Positions 16,837 through 25,035 of a DNA stretch of 39,350 nucleotides are shown piece by piece. A model generated the notes under the pieces. The model saw only the letters and a list, made by a program, of their open reading frames with translations, was not told the DNA's origin and searched no databases. Origin of the DNA: Deltaproteobacteria bacterium (GTDB lineage Bacteria; Desulfobacterota; GWC2-55-46); assembly GCA_016234955.1 (NCBI GenBank), contig JACRNN010000204.1, positions 1-39,350 of the forward strand. Reading direction: 5' to 3'. A program made the translations under genes and the position numbers. How positions within the stretch are numbered: the first letter of the stretch is position 1; each line of letters opens with the position of its first letter.

Positions 16837-17759
16837 TCTTCCACTATGAGCATCCCCGGCGAATACCTGTCGAGAAAATGCATGTAGCCCGGGTGCATGG
16901 ATACGTAGCGCTCCAGCCTTGCAACGAATTGGCGCGTGGAATCCGCGGCCTTTTCCTCACCCTCAAGCTTGGAGGTTATAGGCCGTTCTATTATTATTTT
17001 ATACGGTTTTTTCCCGCCAGGCACGATAAAAAGAGGGATGAGCGCCGAGCCGTTCTTCTGCGCCAGCAGCGCCGGCCCGACGGGGAACATGACCCGGTTT
17101 CCGAGGAACTCAAAGGCCTTGTGCCTGCCCACGCGCGTCCCGGTGCCGCTGCCGTCGCCGGTTATCATTATGACGCCGTTGTCGTTGAGCCATTTGAACG
17201 CGTTCCTCAAAAACGAATCCGCCTTGATTATCTCGGCCGGCATCATCGACTCGTACCTGAGCCTCAGCCTGAAGGCGACGTTCCTGCCTGTCCAGCTCAA
17301 ACCCTCGTCCGATGGCAGCCCTATCTGCTTCATCCTGTAGCCCAGACGCGCGAGCGCCACAAGCGGCAGGTGTACCGGGCCGAAGTGGCCGTGGACAAGG
17401 ACGACCCCCCTGCCCTCCTTGAGCGCGTTGTCGAGGTTTTCGAGCCCCTCTATATCCACGAGCCTCTTGACGCGCCTTGCGTCGAGCCTGGGGAATATGA
17501 ATATGAGGAGGCGGTCGATGTAGTGGTTCCTGAAGTATTCCCTCGCGGCTTTGCCCCGGTCGGTGGAGACCCCGCGCATGCGCGCGAGATTTTTGCCGAG
17601 GAGTTCCTTCTTGCCGCCGGAAAACGCGTAGTGGAGGTCGCCTAAGAGCCTCATTATGGCGATCCCCAGGGAGACCGGCGACGCTAATATTATCCACCGG
17701 AGCGGGAACCATACGATGAGCCTCAGTATGTCCCGCCGTATGGACTCCCTCACCTCCAT
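16824..17759 (-). CDS. LpxL/HtrB-like lysophospholipid/lipid A acyltransferase
   Basis: 311 aa. DIEGLENLDNALKEGRGVVLVHGHFGPVHLPLVALARLGYRMKQIG, VIMITGDGSGTGTRVGRHKAFEFLGNRVMFPVGPALLAQKNGSALIPLFI. Confidence 0.82.
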   Translation of the reverse strand: MEVRESIRRDILRLIVWFPLRWIILASPVSLGIAIMRLLGDLHYAFSGGKKELLGKNLARMRGVSTDRGKAAREYFRNHYIDRLLIFIFPRLDARRVKRLVDIEGLENLDNALKEGRGVVLVHGHFGPVHLPLVALARLGYRMKQIGLPSDEGLSWTGRNVAFRLRLRYESMMPAEIIKADSFLRNAFKWLNDNGVIMITGDGSGTGTRVGRHKAFEFLGNRVMFPVGPALLAQKNGSALIPLFIVPGGKKPYKIIIERPITSKLEGEEKAADSTRQFVARLERYVSMHPGYMHFLDRYSPGMLIVEEGCL

Positions 17760-17810
17760 GTTCCATCCACCCTGTGTCCGGTTTTGGCCGAGCCCTTATC
17801 CCGCATGGCG

Positions 17811-19472
17811 CTAATACGCATAAAATTGCAGAAGGTACTCATCGAGGTCGTTGACTTTCTCGGTTTCGGAAGCGGAAAGGTTACTGATCTCGTCCTTATC
17901 CGCCGTCAGATTGTAAAGTTCATTGCCGATAGCGCCCTTGATGAGCTTGTAGCCGTCCCTGACTACCGATACCGACCTGGCGCCCTGCGCGGCGAGGTCA
18001 ACCCTGTAGGAGATGACGGGCCTTTCCGCAAAATCCACATTGCCGTCGTTGATGACTGGCAGGAGGCTCTTGCCATCGATATCCGGGGCGTCTATGCCGG
18101 CATAGTCGAGCGCGGTGGGGAGGATATCGATGGTCCTTACGTCATTGGTAACGGTCTTTGTCGAGGTCTGACCCGGAAATTTAATCAACAGAGGCACGTG
18201 CAGCAGTGAATTGTAGAGGTTGTTGCCGTGCGTGAAATAGGTGTCATGCTCGACCATGTTCTCCCCGTGGTCTGACGTGATTATGATGATGGAATCGTCG
18301 TACATGTTCCTGTTCTTGAGGGTGGAGATTAGCCTGCCTATCTGCTCGTCGGCGTAACGTATCTCCGAATCATAGGCGGCTACATAGAGCCTGGAGTCCA
18401 TGTAGTACTGGCCGTTGCTTGGCGGGCCTATCCTGGCCTGGATGTCGCTTGGCAGCGCGTCATAGGTTATGGCGCCGTCGGAGCCTAATGTGACAAGGGA
18501 CTGGTTTGAAGACACGTACAAGGGGTCCATGACAAAGTTGGATAGGAAGCCGTTATTGGTCTTGTAGGGCCAGTGGGGGCTTATAAGGCCGATAAAAAGG
18601 AAGAATTTTCTTCTCGCGAGGGAGAGGTTATTCAGATAGTTTATGGTGTAGTTTACGGCGGCGCTGTCATTGAACCCGATGTTGTCGTCGGTAAAATCGG
18701 CTTTTTCGTCAAACCCGTTGTGAAGGTTGATCACGAAGGAATTGGTCTGTACCGAAACGGTATGGTAGCCGTTGTCCTGCAACAGCCCCGGCAGCATCTT
18801 CTCGGTCGCCACGCCTGCGTTTGCCGCGACGTTATAATCATGGTTGTACGCCAGCTTGCCGAGAAGCATGGAAGCGAACGACGGCAGGGTCCACGGCGCG
18901 GCGCTGTAGGCGTTCTCGAATACCACGGAAGACCCCGCAAGGACGCTTATGTTGGGGGCGGTATCCCTTGAGTATCCGTAGAGAGGGAGATGGTCGGCCC
19001 TGAGCGTATCCACGACTATCATGATGATATTCGGGCTACTGACGTCGGGCGCTACGAACGCGAGGTTTATGACGGCGCTCGCCGCGGCAGAGACGTTTGA
19101 AGATGAATCTTTGAACCATAAGTACAACTGCTTATCACCGTAATTTCCGCTCACTTCATAGGATACCGTCCCGTTATAGCCCGATGACGGCGTGACATCG
19201 ACCCACCCGGCCGCGTCAGGCGCCGGGGCGGTCGGGGATTCCGAAATATAATAAGCGTTGACGGCCGCGTTGTCCGTGGCGCCTATGTTCAAAGAGACGG
19301 TCTTTGAAGATGTGTAGGCTTGCCCGTTATTTATGGATAACGACACGTTCTGAGGGGGCACGGCGTCCCCGGAAGATGTGCCCCCGCCGCAGCCGTTGAC
19401 AGCAAACGCCGCCGTCAATGTCAGAAACGTTAGGAAGAGCCTTGCGGGAGAACGCTTAAGAGTGGATGCCAT
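17811..19472 (-). CDS. Sulfatase-like (alkaline phosphatase superfamily) predicted lipoprotein with N-terminal Ig-like region
   Basis: Signal/lipobox MASTLKRSPARLFLTFLTLTAAFAVNGC; NIIMIVVDTLRADHLPLYGYSRDTAPNI, APWTLPSFASMLLG, ITSDHGENMVEH, SLLPVI. Start refined from the longest ORF (19550) to the lipoprotein Met at 19472. Confidence 0.82.
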   Translation of the reverse strand: MASTLKRSPARLFLTFLTLTAAFAVNGCGGGTSSGDAVPPQNVSLSINNGQAYTSSKTVSLNIGATDNAAVNAYYISESPTAPAPDAAGWVDVTPSSGYNGTVSYEVSGNYGDKQLYLWFKDSSSNVSAAASAVINLAFVAPDVSSPNIIMIVVDTLRADHLPLYGYSRDTAPNISVLAGSSVVFENAYSAAPWTLPSFASMLLGKLAYNHDYNVAANAGVATEKMLPGLLQDNGYHTVSVQTNSFVINLHNGFDEKADFTDDNIGFNDSAAVNYTINYLNNLSLARRKFFLFIGLISPHWPYKTNNGFLSNFVMDPLYVSSNQSLVTLGSDGAITYDALPSDIQARIGPPSNGQYYMDSRLYVAAYDSEIRYADEQIGRLISTLKNRNMYDDSIIIITSDHGENMVEHDTYFTHGNNLYNSLLHVPLLIKFPGQTSTKTVTNDVRTIDILPTALDYAGIDAPDIDGKSLLPVINDGNVDFAERPVISYRVDLAAQGARSVSVVRDGYKLIKGAIGNELYNLTADKDEISNLSASETEKVNDLDEYLLQFYAY

Positions 19473-19539
19473 GAGTTGCCCTGCCCTGTCTGGATGCGGA
19501 GATATGAAGCCTACGGGGATTTCAGAATCCACTGGACTG

Positions 19540-19618
19540 TTATCAGTCATCGGCTATCTGTTACCGGTTATCTGTTCTCGGTAAAAACACGTCTTTATCC
19601 TTCACCGATAACTGATAA
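19540..19618. repeat. Inverted repeat TTATCAGTCATCGG / CCGATAACTGATAA (13/14) in a TTATC/CGG-rich simple-repeat tract
   Basis: Direct reading: 19540-19553 and 19605-19618. Confidence 0.55.
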
Positions 19619-19670
19619 CCGAGTATGAGAAGATTAATAAACCCGTGGCGGCTTAAGAACGCCAAAAAAC

Positions 19671-20945
19671 CTACTTGCCCTTGAGTCTCATCGCCAGGTT
19701 CATGAACCTCTCGATATAGGCGGTCCCTGGGTTCGTGTAATACCTCGGGTAGAGGAGGTCGTCGCCCTTTTCCACCATCCCCTCCTTCAAAGCTATCTCG
19801 TAGAGCTTCGTGTGCGGCTCTATCCTCATCGAGTTGAACTCGAAGTGGACTCTCCTGCCCATCCCGGCCCGCGCCTTGAGGCAGAACCCGGCCATGGAGA
19901 GGAAGGAGGAGAGCGTCTGGCCCGGTGGGTTCTTGAAGAAGTTATAGCAGACCTCGAACCCTCCGGTCTCCTTCAATACGGCGTAGGCCTTCTCTATGTC
20001 GTCCCTGGTGATGTTTTTTCCAAGGGCCTTCAAGACCGCGTCGGAAAAGCCGTCGGGCGAGAGTATCACCTTCCGGCAGCCCGCCTCCCCGCACAGCTCG
20101 ACGAACTCCCTTGTAAGTCCGCTCTCGCTGAACCAGGCCGACCACCGGGGCTTTATGCCGCGCCTGAGTATCTCCCGGCAAATCGCCTCAGCGTGCTTCA
20201 AGGGTATGTTGAAGACGGAATCGACGAACGTAAAGCTGTCGATGCCGTACTTGGCGCCGAGCGTCTCTATCTCGTCCACTATCTTCTCCGGCGCGCGGAA
20301 CCTGTATCTCCTGCCGTTCAAAAACCCGTATATGCAGTAAACGCACTTGAGCGCGCACCCGCGTTTTGTCTCGATGCCCACGGCCTCCGGGACGTCTTTA
20401 TAGGCGGCCACGGGGTTCAAGTCCCTGTCGGGCGGCGGTAGCCTTTTGAGGTCAGCCGGCTCCGAAGGTCCGGTGAACCTGACCTTACCGTCCTTCCTGT
20501 AGTAGACCCCTTTCACCTTTTCAGGCGCGCCGAGGTTGTCGAGCAGGTCCGCTATTATAAATTCGCCTTCGAGATAGACACCGTAGTCTATCCTCGGCTC
20601 GTCCTCCATTATCACGCCCGCGAACATGGAGAACCCGGACCCCCCGGCGATGATCTTCGCGTCCGTGACGCTCCGTATCTCGCCCAGCATCTTCTTGAAG
20701 AACTCGTAGTAGAATACCACCCGCCTCTTGTTCGTGGAGTCGATGTTCCTGAGCGACACGCCCACGGCGTCGGGGCGAAAGTCCCTTATGACGCGCTTTA
20801 GCTCCTCGAACGGGTTTTCATGGACGTTCGGGTCGAACCCCCGCGCCTCGTGTTTGCCGAGGCCGGGGCGGATGCACGCGAGCCCGAGAGGGAATACCGG
20901 CGGCTCGCCCCCGCCCAGATAGGACTGTACCAGCAGTATCTTCAT
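19671..20945 (-). CDS. B12-binding-domain-type radical SAM protein
   Basis: 424 aa. MKILLVQSYLGGGEPPVFPLGLACI; radical SAM motif TKRGCALKCVYCIYGFLNGRRYRFR. Confidence 0.86.
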   Translation of the reverse strand: MKILLVQSYLGGGEPPVFPLGLACIRPGLGKHEARGFDPNVHENPFEELKRVIRDFRPDAVGVSLRNIDSTNKRRVVFYYEFFKKMLGEIRSVTDAKIIAGGSGFSMFAGVIMEDEPRIDYGVYLEGEFIIADLLDNLGAPEKVKGVYYRKDGKVRFTGPSEPADLKRLPPPDRDLNPVAAYKDVPEAVGIETKRGCALKCVYCIYGFLNGRRYRFRAPEKIVDEIETLGAKYGIDSFTFVDSVFNIPLKHAEAICREILRRGIKPRWSAWFSESGLTREFVELCGEAGCRKVILSPDGFSDAVLKALGKNITRDDIEKAYAVLKETGGFEVCYNFFKNPPGQTLSSFLSMAGFCLKARAGMGRRVHFEFNSMRIEPHTKLYEIALKEGMVEKGDDLLYPRYYTNPGTAYIERFMNLAMRLKGK

Positions 20946-22447
20946 GCGGGGGATCTGCCGGAGAGCCTCTTGGCGAGCCTGAAGGAGGTCTGGAGGCCCG
21001 CGTAAAGGGACTTGAAAAACGGCCTGAGCGGAGCGCTATTCAGGACGTCCACGACAGGGGACGACACAAGGAGCTTCAGGAGCGGGCTTGGGAACCTGCC
21101 GTTCCTCGATAGCGTTATGAGGAGATTGAGGTAGTTCTGGCTCCGCATCGTGTAGCTCTTCTCGTATATCTCCTTCTTCTCGTCCCTCACCAATCCGTCC
21201 CTCTTCGCCTGCTCGTAGAGCTTGGTGCCGGGGTAAAGGACGAGGGAGAACGGCTGGAGGTGGAAGGGCTTAGGTATCTCGGCGATGAGCCTCAGGCTCT
21301 CTATCCTGTCCTCGTCGGTCTCGTAAGGCACGTCGAGGATGAAGTCGTAGCTCGGTGGGACCATCCTGTCCTTGTACCGGTTTATGATGCGGAAGGCCTT
21401 CATGAGCCTCTCGTTGTCCATCTGCCTGCGGTTGAAGAGCTCCTGTATCCTCCTGCTCCCGCTCTCCACCCCCATCTGCAGGTATATGAGCCCGGCGTCC
21501 ACGAGCATGTCCATCTTCTCCTCGGTGACGGTCATGGGGGACGCCAGACAGCTGAACGGGAGCCCGATCTTCTCCTTGTAGGCAACGCAGAACTCCTCGA
21601 TGCTCTTCTTGTTGCGGGCGAAAAAGGCGTCGTCCGAGATCCATATGAAGCCGACGTACGGCAGGTTCTTCTTCACCCATAGTATCTCGTCCATCACGTG
21701 GGCCGTGGACCTCCAGCGCAGGTAGTTCTCGTTGTTGTAGAGGCCCTTCAATGTGTCGTTTATGCAGTAGGTGCACTTGTGCGGGCACCCGCGGCCGGTC
21801 ATCGTCTGGTACCCGGTCTTGTTCAGGTATCCGGAGACCGTGCCGGCCTCCATGCGGCCCTTAAGGAGCGCGAAGGTCAGGGGCTCAAGCCTGCCCTCAT
21901 GCATTATGTGGTGGTCTTCGCAACTGTAGTCCGGCCTCGGGTATATGTCGAGGTCGTGCGGGAGGCTCCGCGTCGGATTCCTTACCACCCTTGCGCCAGA
22001 CTTCATCCAGAGGTTCTTCACGTCATGGTAGGGCCTTTTCTCCTCCATCCTCTGCGCGAGCTCCAGCATGGCCTCCTCGCCGTCCCCCACGCACACGATG
22101 TCGGCATGGTCGAGGGACTCCTCGGGCCTGATGGTCGGGTGGACGCCGCCCCAGACTACAGGCGCCTTTATCCCGCCCGATTTGAGCTTTTCCGTAATCT
22201 GCACCGCGCCATCGTAAAAATTGGTCATGAGGGTAATTCCAATGATGTCGGAGGCCCGGACGAGCGAAATCAGCGAATCGAGCGCCGAGTCCGCGTACCT
22301 CTTGACGCCGTAGACGAGGTTGTCCCCGTAAGGGTCGGGTATGAATATCAGCTGCGTCGTGTGCCCGTTGGCCTTGAGATAGGCGGAGATCGTGCGTATA
22401 CCGAACGCGGTCACGTCCGGGTATGGGGATATAAGCGTTATCTTCAT
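20942..22447 (-). CDS. B12-binding-domain-type radical SAM protein (tandem paralog 2)
   Basis: Starts MKITLISPYPDVTAFGIRTISAYLKANGH; VVWGGVHPTIRPEESLDHADIVCVGDGEEAMLELAQR; TGRGCPHKCTYCIND. Start refined to 22447, overlapping the upstream stop (ATGA). Confidence 0.88.
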   Translation of the reverse strand: MKITLISPYPDVTAFGIRTISAYLKANGHTTQLIFIPDPYGDNLVYGVKRYADSALDSLISLVRASDIIGITLMTNFYDGAVQITEKLKSGGIKAPVVWGGVHPTIRPEESLDHADIVCVGDGEEAMLELAQRMEEKRPYHDVKNLWMKSGARVVRNPTRSLPHDLDIYPRPDYSCEDHHIMHEGRLEPLTFALLKGRMEAGTVSGYLNKTGYQTMTGRGCPHKCTYCINDTLKGLYNNENYLRWRSTAHVMDEILWVKKNLPYVGFIWISDDAFFARNKKSIEEFCVAYKEKIGLPFSCLASPMTVTEEKMDMLVDAGLIYLQMGVESGSRRIQELFNRRQMDNERLMKAFRIINRYKDRMVPPSYDFILDVPYETDEDRIESLRLIAEIPKPFHLQPFSLVLYPGTKLYEQAKRDGLVRDEKKEIYEKSYTMRSQNYLNLLITLSRNGRFPSPLLKLLVSSPVVDVLNSAPLRPFFKSLYAGLQTSFRLAKRLSGRSPA

Positions 22448-24045
22448 CTCTTTCTGCCGTCCACTATCGGGTCGCTCATCCTCATCTTGTTCAGGAACAG
22501 CCTTATCCTCTCCCAGTCGTGGCTCCAGATGACCTTTATGCCCTTGAATATGAACCTGATGAATTCGCCGACCCTGCAACCGATGTTGTAGAGGAAGGAG
22601 AGGTTCATCTTTGAGAGGAAGTTCACAACCGGCTCCCTTGCGAGAATATTGAGGATAGTCCTCGGAAAATGCTGGAACGTAAGGAGGTATATGAGAAAAT
22701 TAGGGTATGAGCGGTTGGGCGACACGTAGAACGGCTTCCTGTATATGTCGGAGGCGTCGTCCTTGATAAGCCCCTCTTTCTTGGCCTTGTGGTAGAGAAA
22801 CGTCTGCGGGAAAAATACCAGGCTCGATATGCAAAGCCCGTAGGGCTTGGGCAGTTGCATCAGAAGCCTCACCGTGTCCATCGTATCCTCATCCGTCTCC
22901 CAGGGGTTATCCAGGATGATGTGGTAGTCCGGCGGGAATATCCTCGGCACGTACCTGGAGATGGTCCTGGCGGCCTCCACTATCTTCTCGTTCGACTCGG
23001 TCCTGTTGTACAACTGTTTGATGCGCGAGCTTCCGGTCTGCACGCCCATCTCGACATAGACCATGCCGGCGTTCACGAGGTGCTCCATCTTCCTCTCGGA
23101 GATGGTGGTCGGGCTCGCCTGGGTATAAAAGGGCAGCCCTATCCGCTCCTTATAGAGCCTGGAGAACTCCTCTATCTCATGCACCGGTCTGGCGAAAAAC
23201 GTATCGTCGAAGAATTGAACGGCCCCGATGAACGGGAACCTCCTCTTGATGTCCTCGAGCTCTGTTATGAAGTTCTCCACGCTCCTGGCGCGGAAGTACT
23301 TCAACCCGACCTTCTCGTACATCTCCTTCTGATTGCTTATATTGCAATAGGAGCACTTGTGCGGGCATCCGCGGTCCGTCATGGTCCTGTAGGCTATCCG
23401 GAGCTTGCCGTCCGGGTGCGGGAGCCTCGGGAGCACATTCCGGAAGGCCTCCGCATCGAGCGGGACGATCCTGTTGGTCTTCAGGTCGAGGAGGTAGTGG
23501 TCCTTGAGGCTGAAGTCGAAGAACGGCAGCTTGTCGAGCTCGATGAACGAATCCCTCAGCCTGTTTCTTATGATACCGCCGTCCTTCTTGAACCACATCC
23601 CCTTGACGTCTGAAAAATCCCCGTTCCTCTCCTTCCGTTGCGCAAGCTCCAGGAGCGACTCCTCGCCCTCGCCTATGCAGACGGCGTCGGCGTATTTGAG
23701 GGCCTGCTCCGGGCTCGTGGTCGGGTGTATCCCGCCCCAGACGACGATGGAAGAGAGGCTCTTCTTCAGGGCCTCCGTAACCTGGATGGCCCTGTCGAAA
23801 TAGTTGGACATGAAGGAGACGCCGACTATGTCGGAGCCCTTGCAGAGCTCCACTATACGCTCAAGGACGGAGGCGTCATAGGCGTAGACGAAGTCCGCGC
23901 CCTTTTTAAGCTTGCCGATGCTTCCCGGAAGGAATATCAGACGGGTATCGAAGCCGTTGCTCCTCAGATACGCGGAGAGGCTCCTTACGCCGAAGGCGCT
24001 TATATCCGGCGGCGTCGGCGTTATTATGGTTATTTTAGTCTTCAT
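22444..24045 (-). CDS. B12-binding-domain-type radical SAM protein (tandem paralog 1)
   Basis: Starts MKTKITIITPTPPDISAFGVRSLSAYLRSNGF; VVWGGIHPTTSPEQALKYADAVCIGEGEESLLELAQR; TDRGCPHKCSYCNIS. Start refined to 24045. Confidence 0.88.
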   Translation of the reverse strand: MKTKITIITPTPPDISAFGVRSLSAYLRSNGFDTRLIFLPGSIGKLKKGADFVYAYDASVLERIVELCKGSDIVGVSFMSNYFDRAIQVTEALKKSLSSIVVWGGIHPTTSPEQALKYADAVCIGEGEESLLELAQRKERNGDFSDVKGMWFKKDGGIIRNRLRDSFIELDKLPFFDFSLKDHYLLDLKTNRIVPLDAEAFRNVLPRLPHPDGKLRIAYRTMTDRGCPHKCSYCNISNQKEMYEKVGLKYFRARSVENFITELEDIKRRFPFIGAVQFFDDTFFARPVHEIEEFSRLYKERIGLPFYTQASPTTISERKMEHLVNAGMVYVEMGVQTGSSRIKQLYNRTESNEKIVEAARTISRYVPRIFPPDYHIILDNPWETDEDTMDTVRLLMQLPKPYGLCISSLVFFPQTFLYHKAKKEGLIKDDASDIYRKPFYVSPNRSYPNFLIYLLTFQHFPRTILNILAREPVVNFLSKMNLSFLYNIGCRVGEFIRFIFKGIKVIWSHDWERIRLFLNKMRMSDPIVDGRKR

Positions 24046-25024
24046 CTCTTTTGCTCTCTCCCGCGTTGCGATGCCGAGACTTGAAAAACGGCGCGTCCCC
24101 GTGCTCTTCCATGAACCTCCTGAACGCGAGGAAGCCGAGGTAGTGGCCCGGGTGCCTGCGGACGTACTCCTCAAGCCTTTTGACGAAGGCCGCGGTCCGC
24201 CTCTCCACGAAGCCCTCCCCGGTTTCATCCCCCATCGGCGGCTCGATGACGAGCCTGTGCCTGCCGCCCCCCTCCCTCACTATGAAGGCGGGCAGGACCG
24301 CGCAGCGCGTTCGTTCGGCTATCTCCATGGCGCCTGTGGAGAAGAACGCCATCCCGCCTAAAAACTCCGCCGCGACCCTTGTCTTGCCTCCACCTCCGTC
24401 CATGGCGATGCCGAGGACCTCGTTCCTTCTAAGGCACAGAAAGACCTCTTTCATGGCGCCGAATACGTTTATGTGCGTAACCGGCAGAGACTGCTCGTGC
24501 CTCCACCTTATCTCGAGCCCGCGCTTCCACATGGCGCCTTTTTCCCCGGGGAGTTTCTCCTCCCATACAGTGGGGGGCGCGCTTACCTGGCTCATCTTGA
24601 ACCCCCTGTAGCCTATGGCGGGCATGATCATCTGGTTCGAGCCGAAGTGGGCGAAGACGAGCATGGCCCCCTTGCCGCGCCCGAGGGCCGCGTCGAGATT
24701 CTCAAGCCCTTCGCACTCGACGAAATCGGCGATATTCCCGCTGTTGAGCGCCGGATATACCAGGACCTCGAGGTCCTTGACCGCGTTGACTGCAAAGGCG
24801 TCGCGCACGGCGTGCCGCATCTTTTCCCCGTCGCGGCCCATGAACCTTGAGTACTCCTCTTCCAGCGCTCTCCTCCTGTTGCGCGCCATAAGGCGGAGGG
24901 CCGAGCCCAGGAGGCCCGCCAGAAAATATATGTATCGCGCCGGCATCTTCCGGACAAAAACCCTGAACGGATACCAGTATACCCACAGGAGCGCGTTTTT
25001 CACGGCACTGCCTATCAATCCCAT
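24035..25024 (-). CDS. LpxL/HtrB-like acyltransferase (second paralog)
   Basis: 329 aa. CEGLENLDAALGRGKGAMLVFAHFGSNQMIMPAIGYRGFKMSQVSAPP, VLGIAMDGGGGKTRVAAEFLGGMAFFSTGAMEIAERTRCAVLPAFIVREGG. Confidence 0.82.
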   Translation of the reverse strand: MGLIGSAVKNALLWVYWYPFRVFVRKMPARYIYFLAGLLGSALRLMARNRRRALEEEYSRFMGRDGEKMRHAVRDAFAVNAVKDLEVLVYPALNSGNIADFVECEGLENLDAALGRGKGAMLVFAHFGSNQMIMPAIGYRGFKMSQVSAPPTVWEEKLPGEKGAMWKRGLEIRWRHEQSLPVTHINVFGAMKEVFLCLRRNEVLGIAMDGGGGKTRVAAEFLGGMAFFSTGAMEIAERTRCAVLPAFIVREGGGRHRLVIEPPMGDETGEGFVERRTAAFVKRLEEYVRRHPGHYLGFLAFRRFMEEHGDAPFFKSRHRNAGESKRDED

Positions 25025-25035
25025 AGCGGACCCCG

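Noticed and set aside
16722-17645. 307-aa + strand ORF opposite the acyltransferase
   Set aside because: Shadow ORF of the LpxL-like gene; starts inside the palindromic element and shows no domain motif.
19473-19550. Longest-ORF start for the sulfatase-like protein at 19550
   Set aside because: The downstream Met at 19472 begins a clear signal peptide/lipobox; the upstream 26 residues look like untranslated leader.
21698-23613. Long + strand ORFs (297 aa and 274 aa) opposite the radical SAM pair
   Set aside because: Antisense to well-supported genes; the similar antisense content simply reflects the paralogy of the sense genes.
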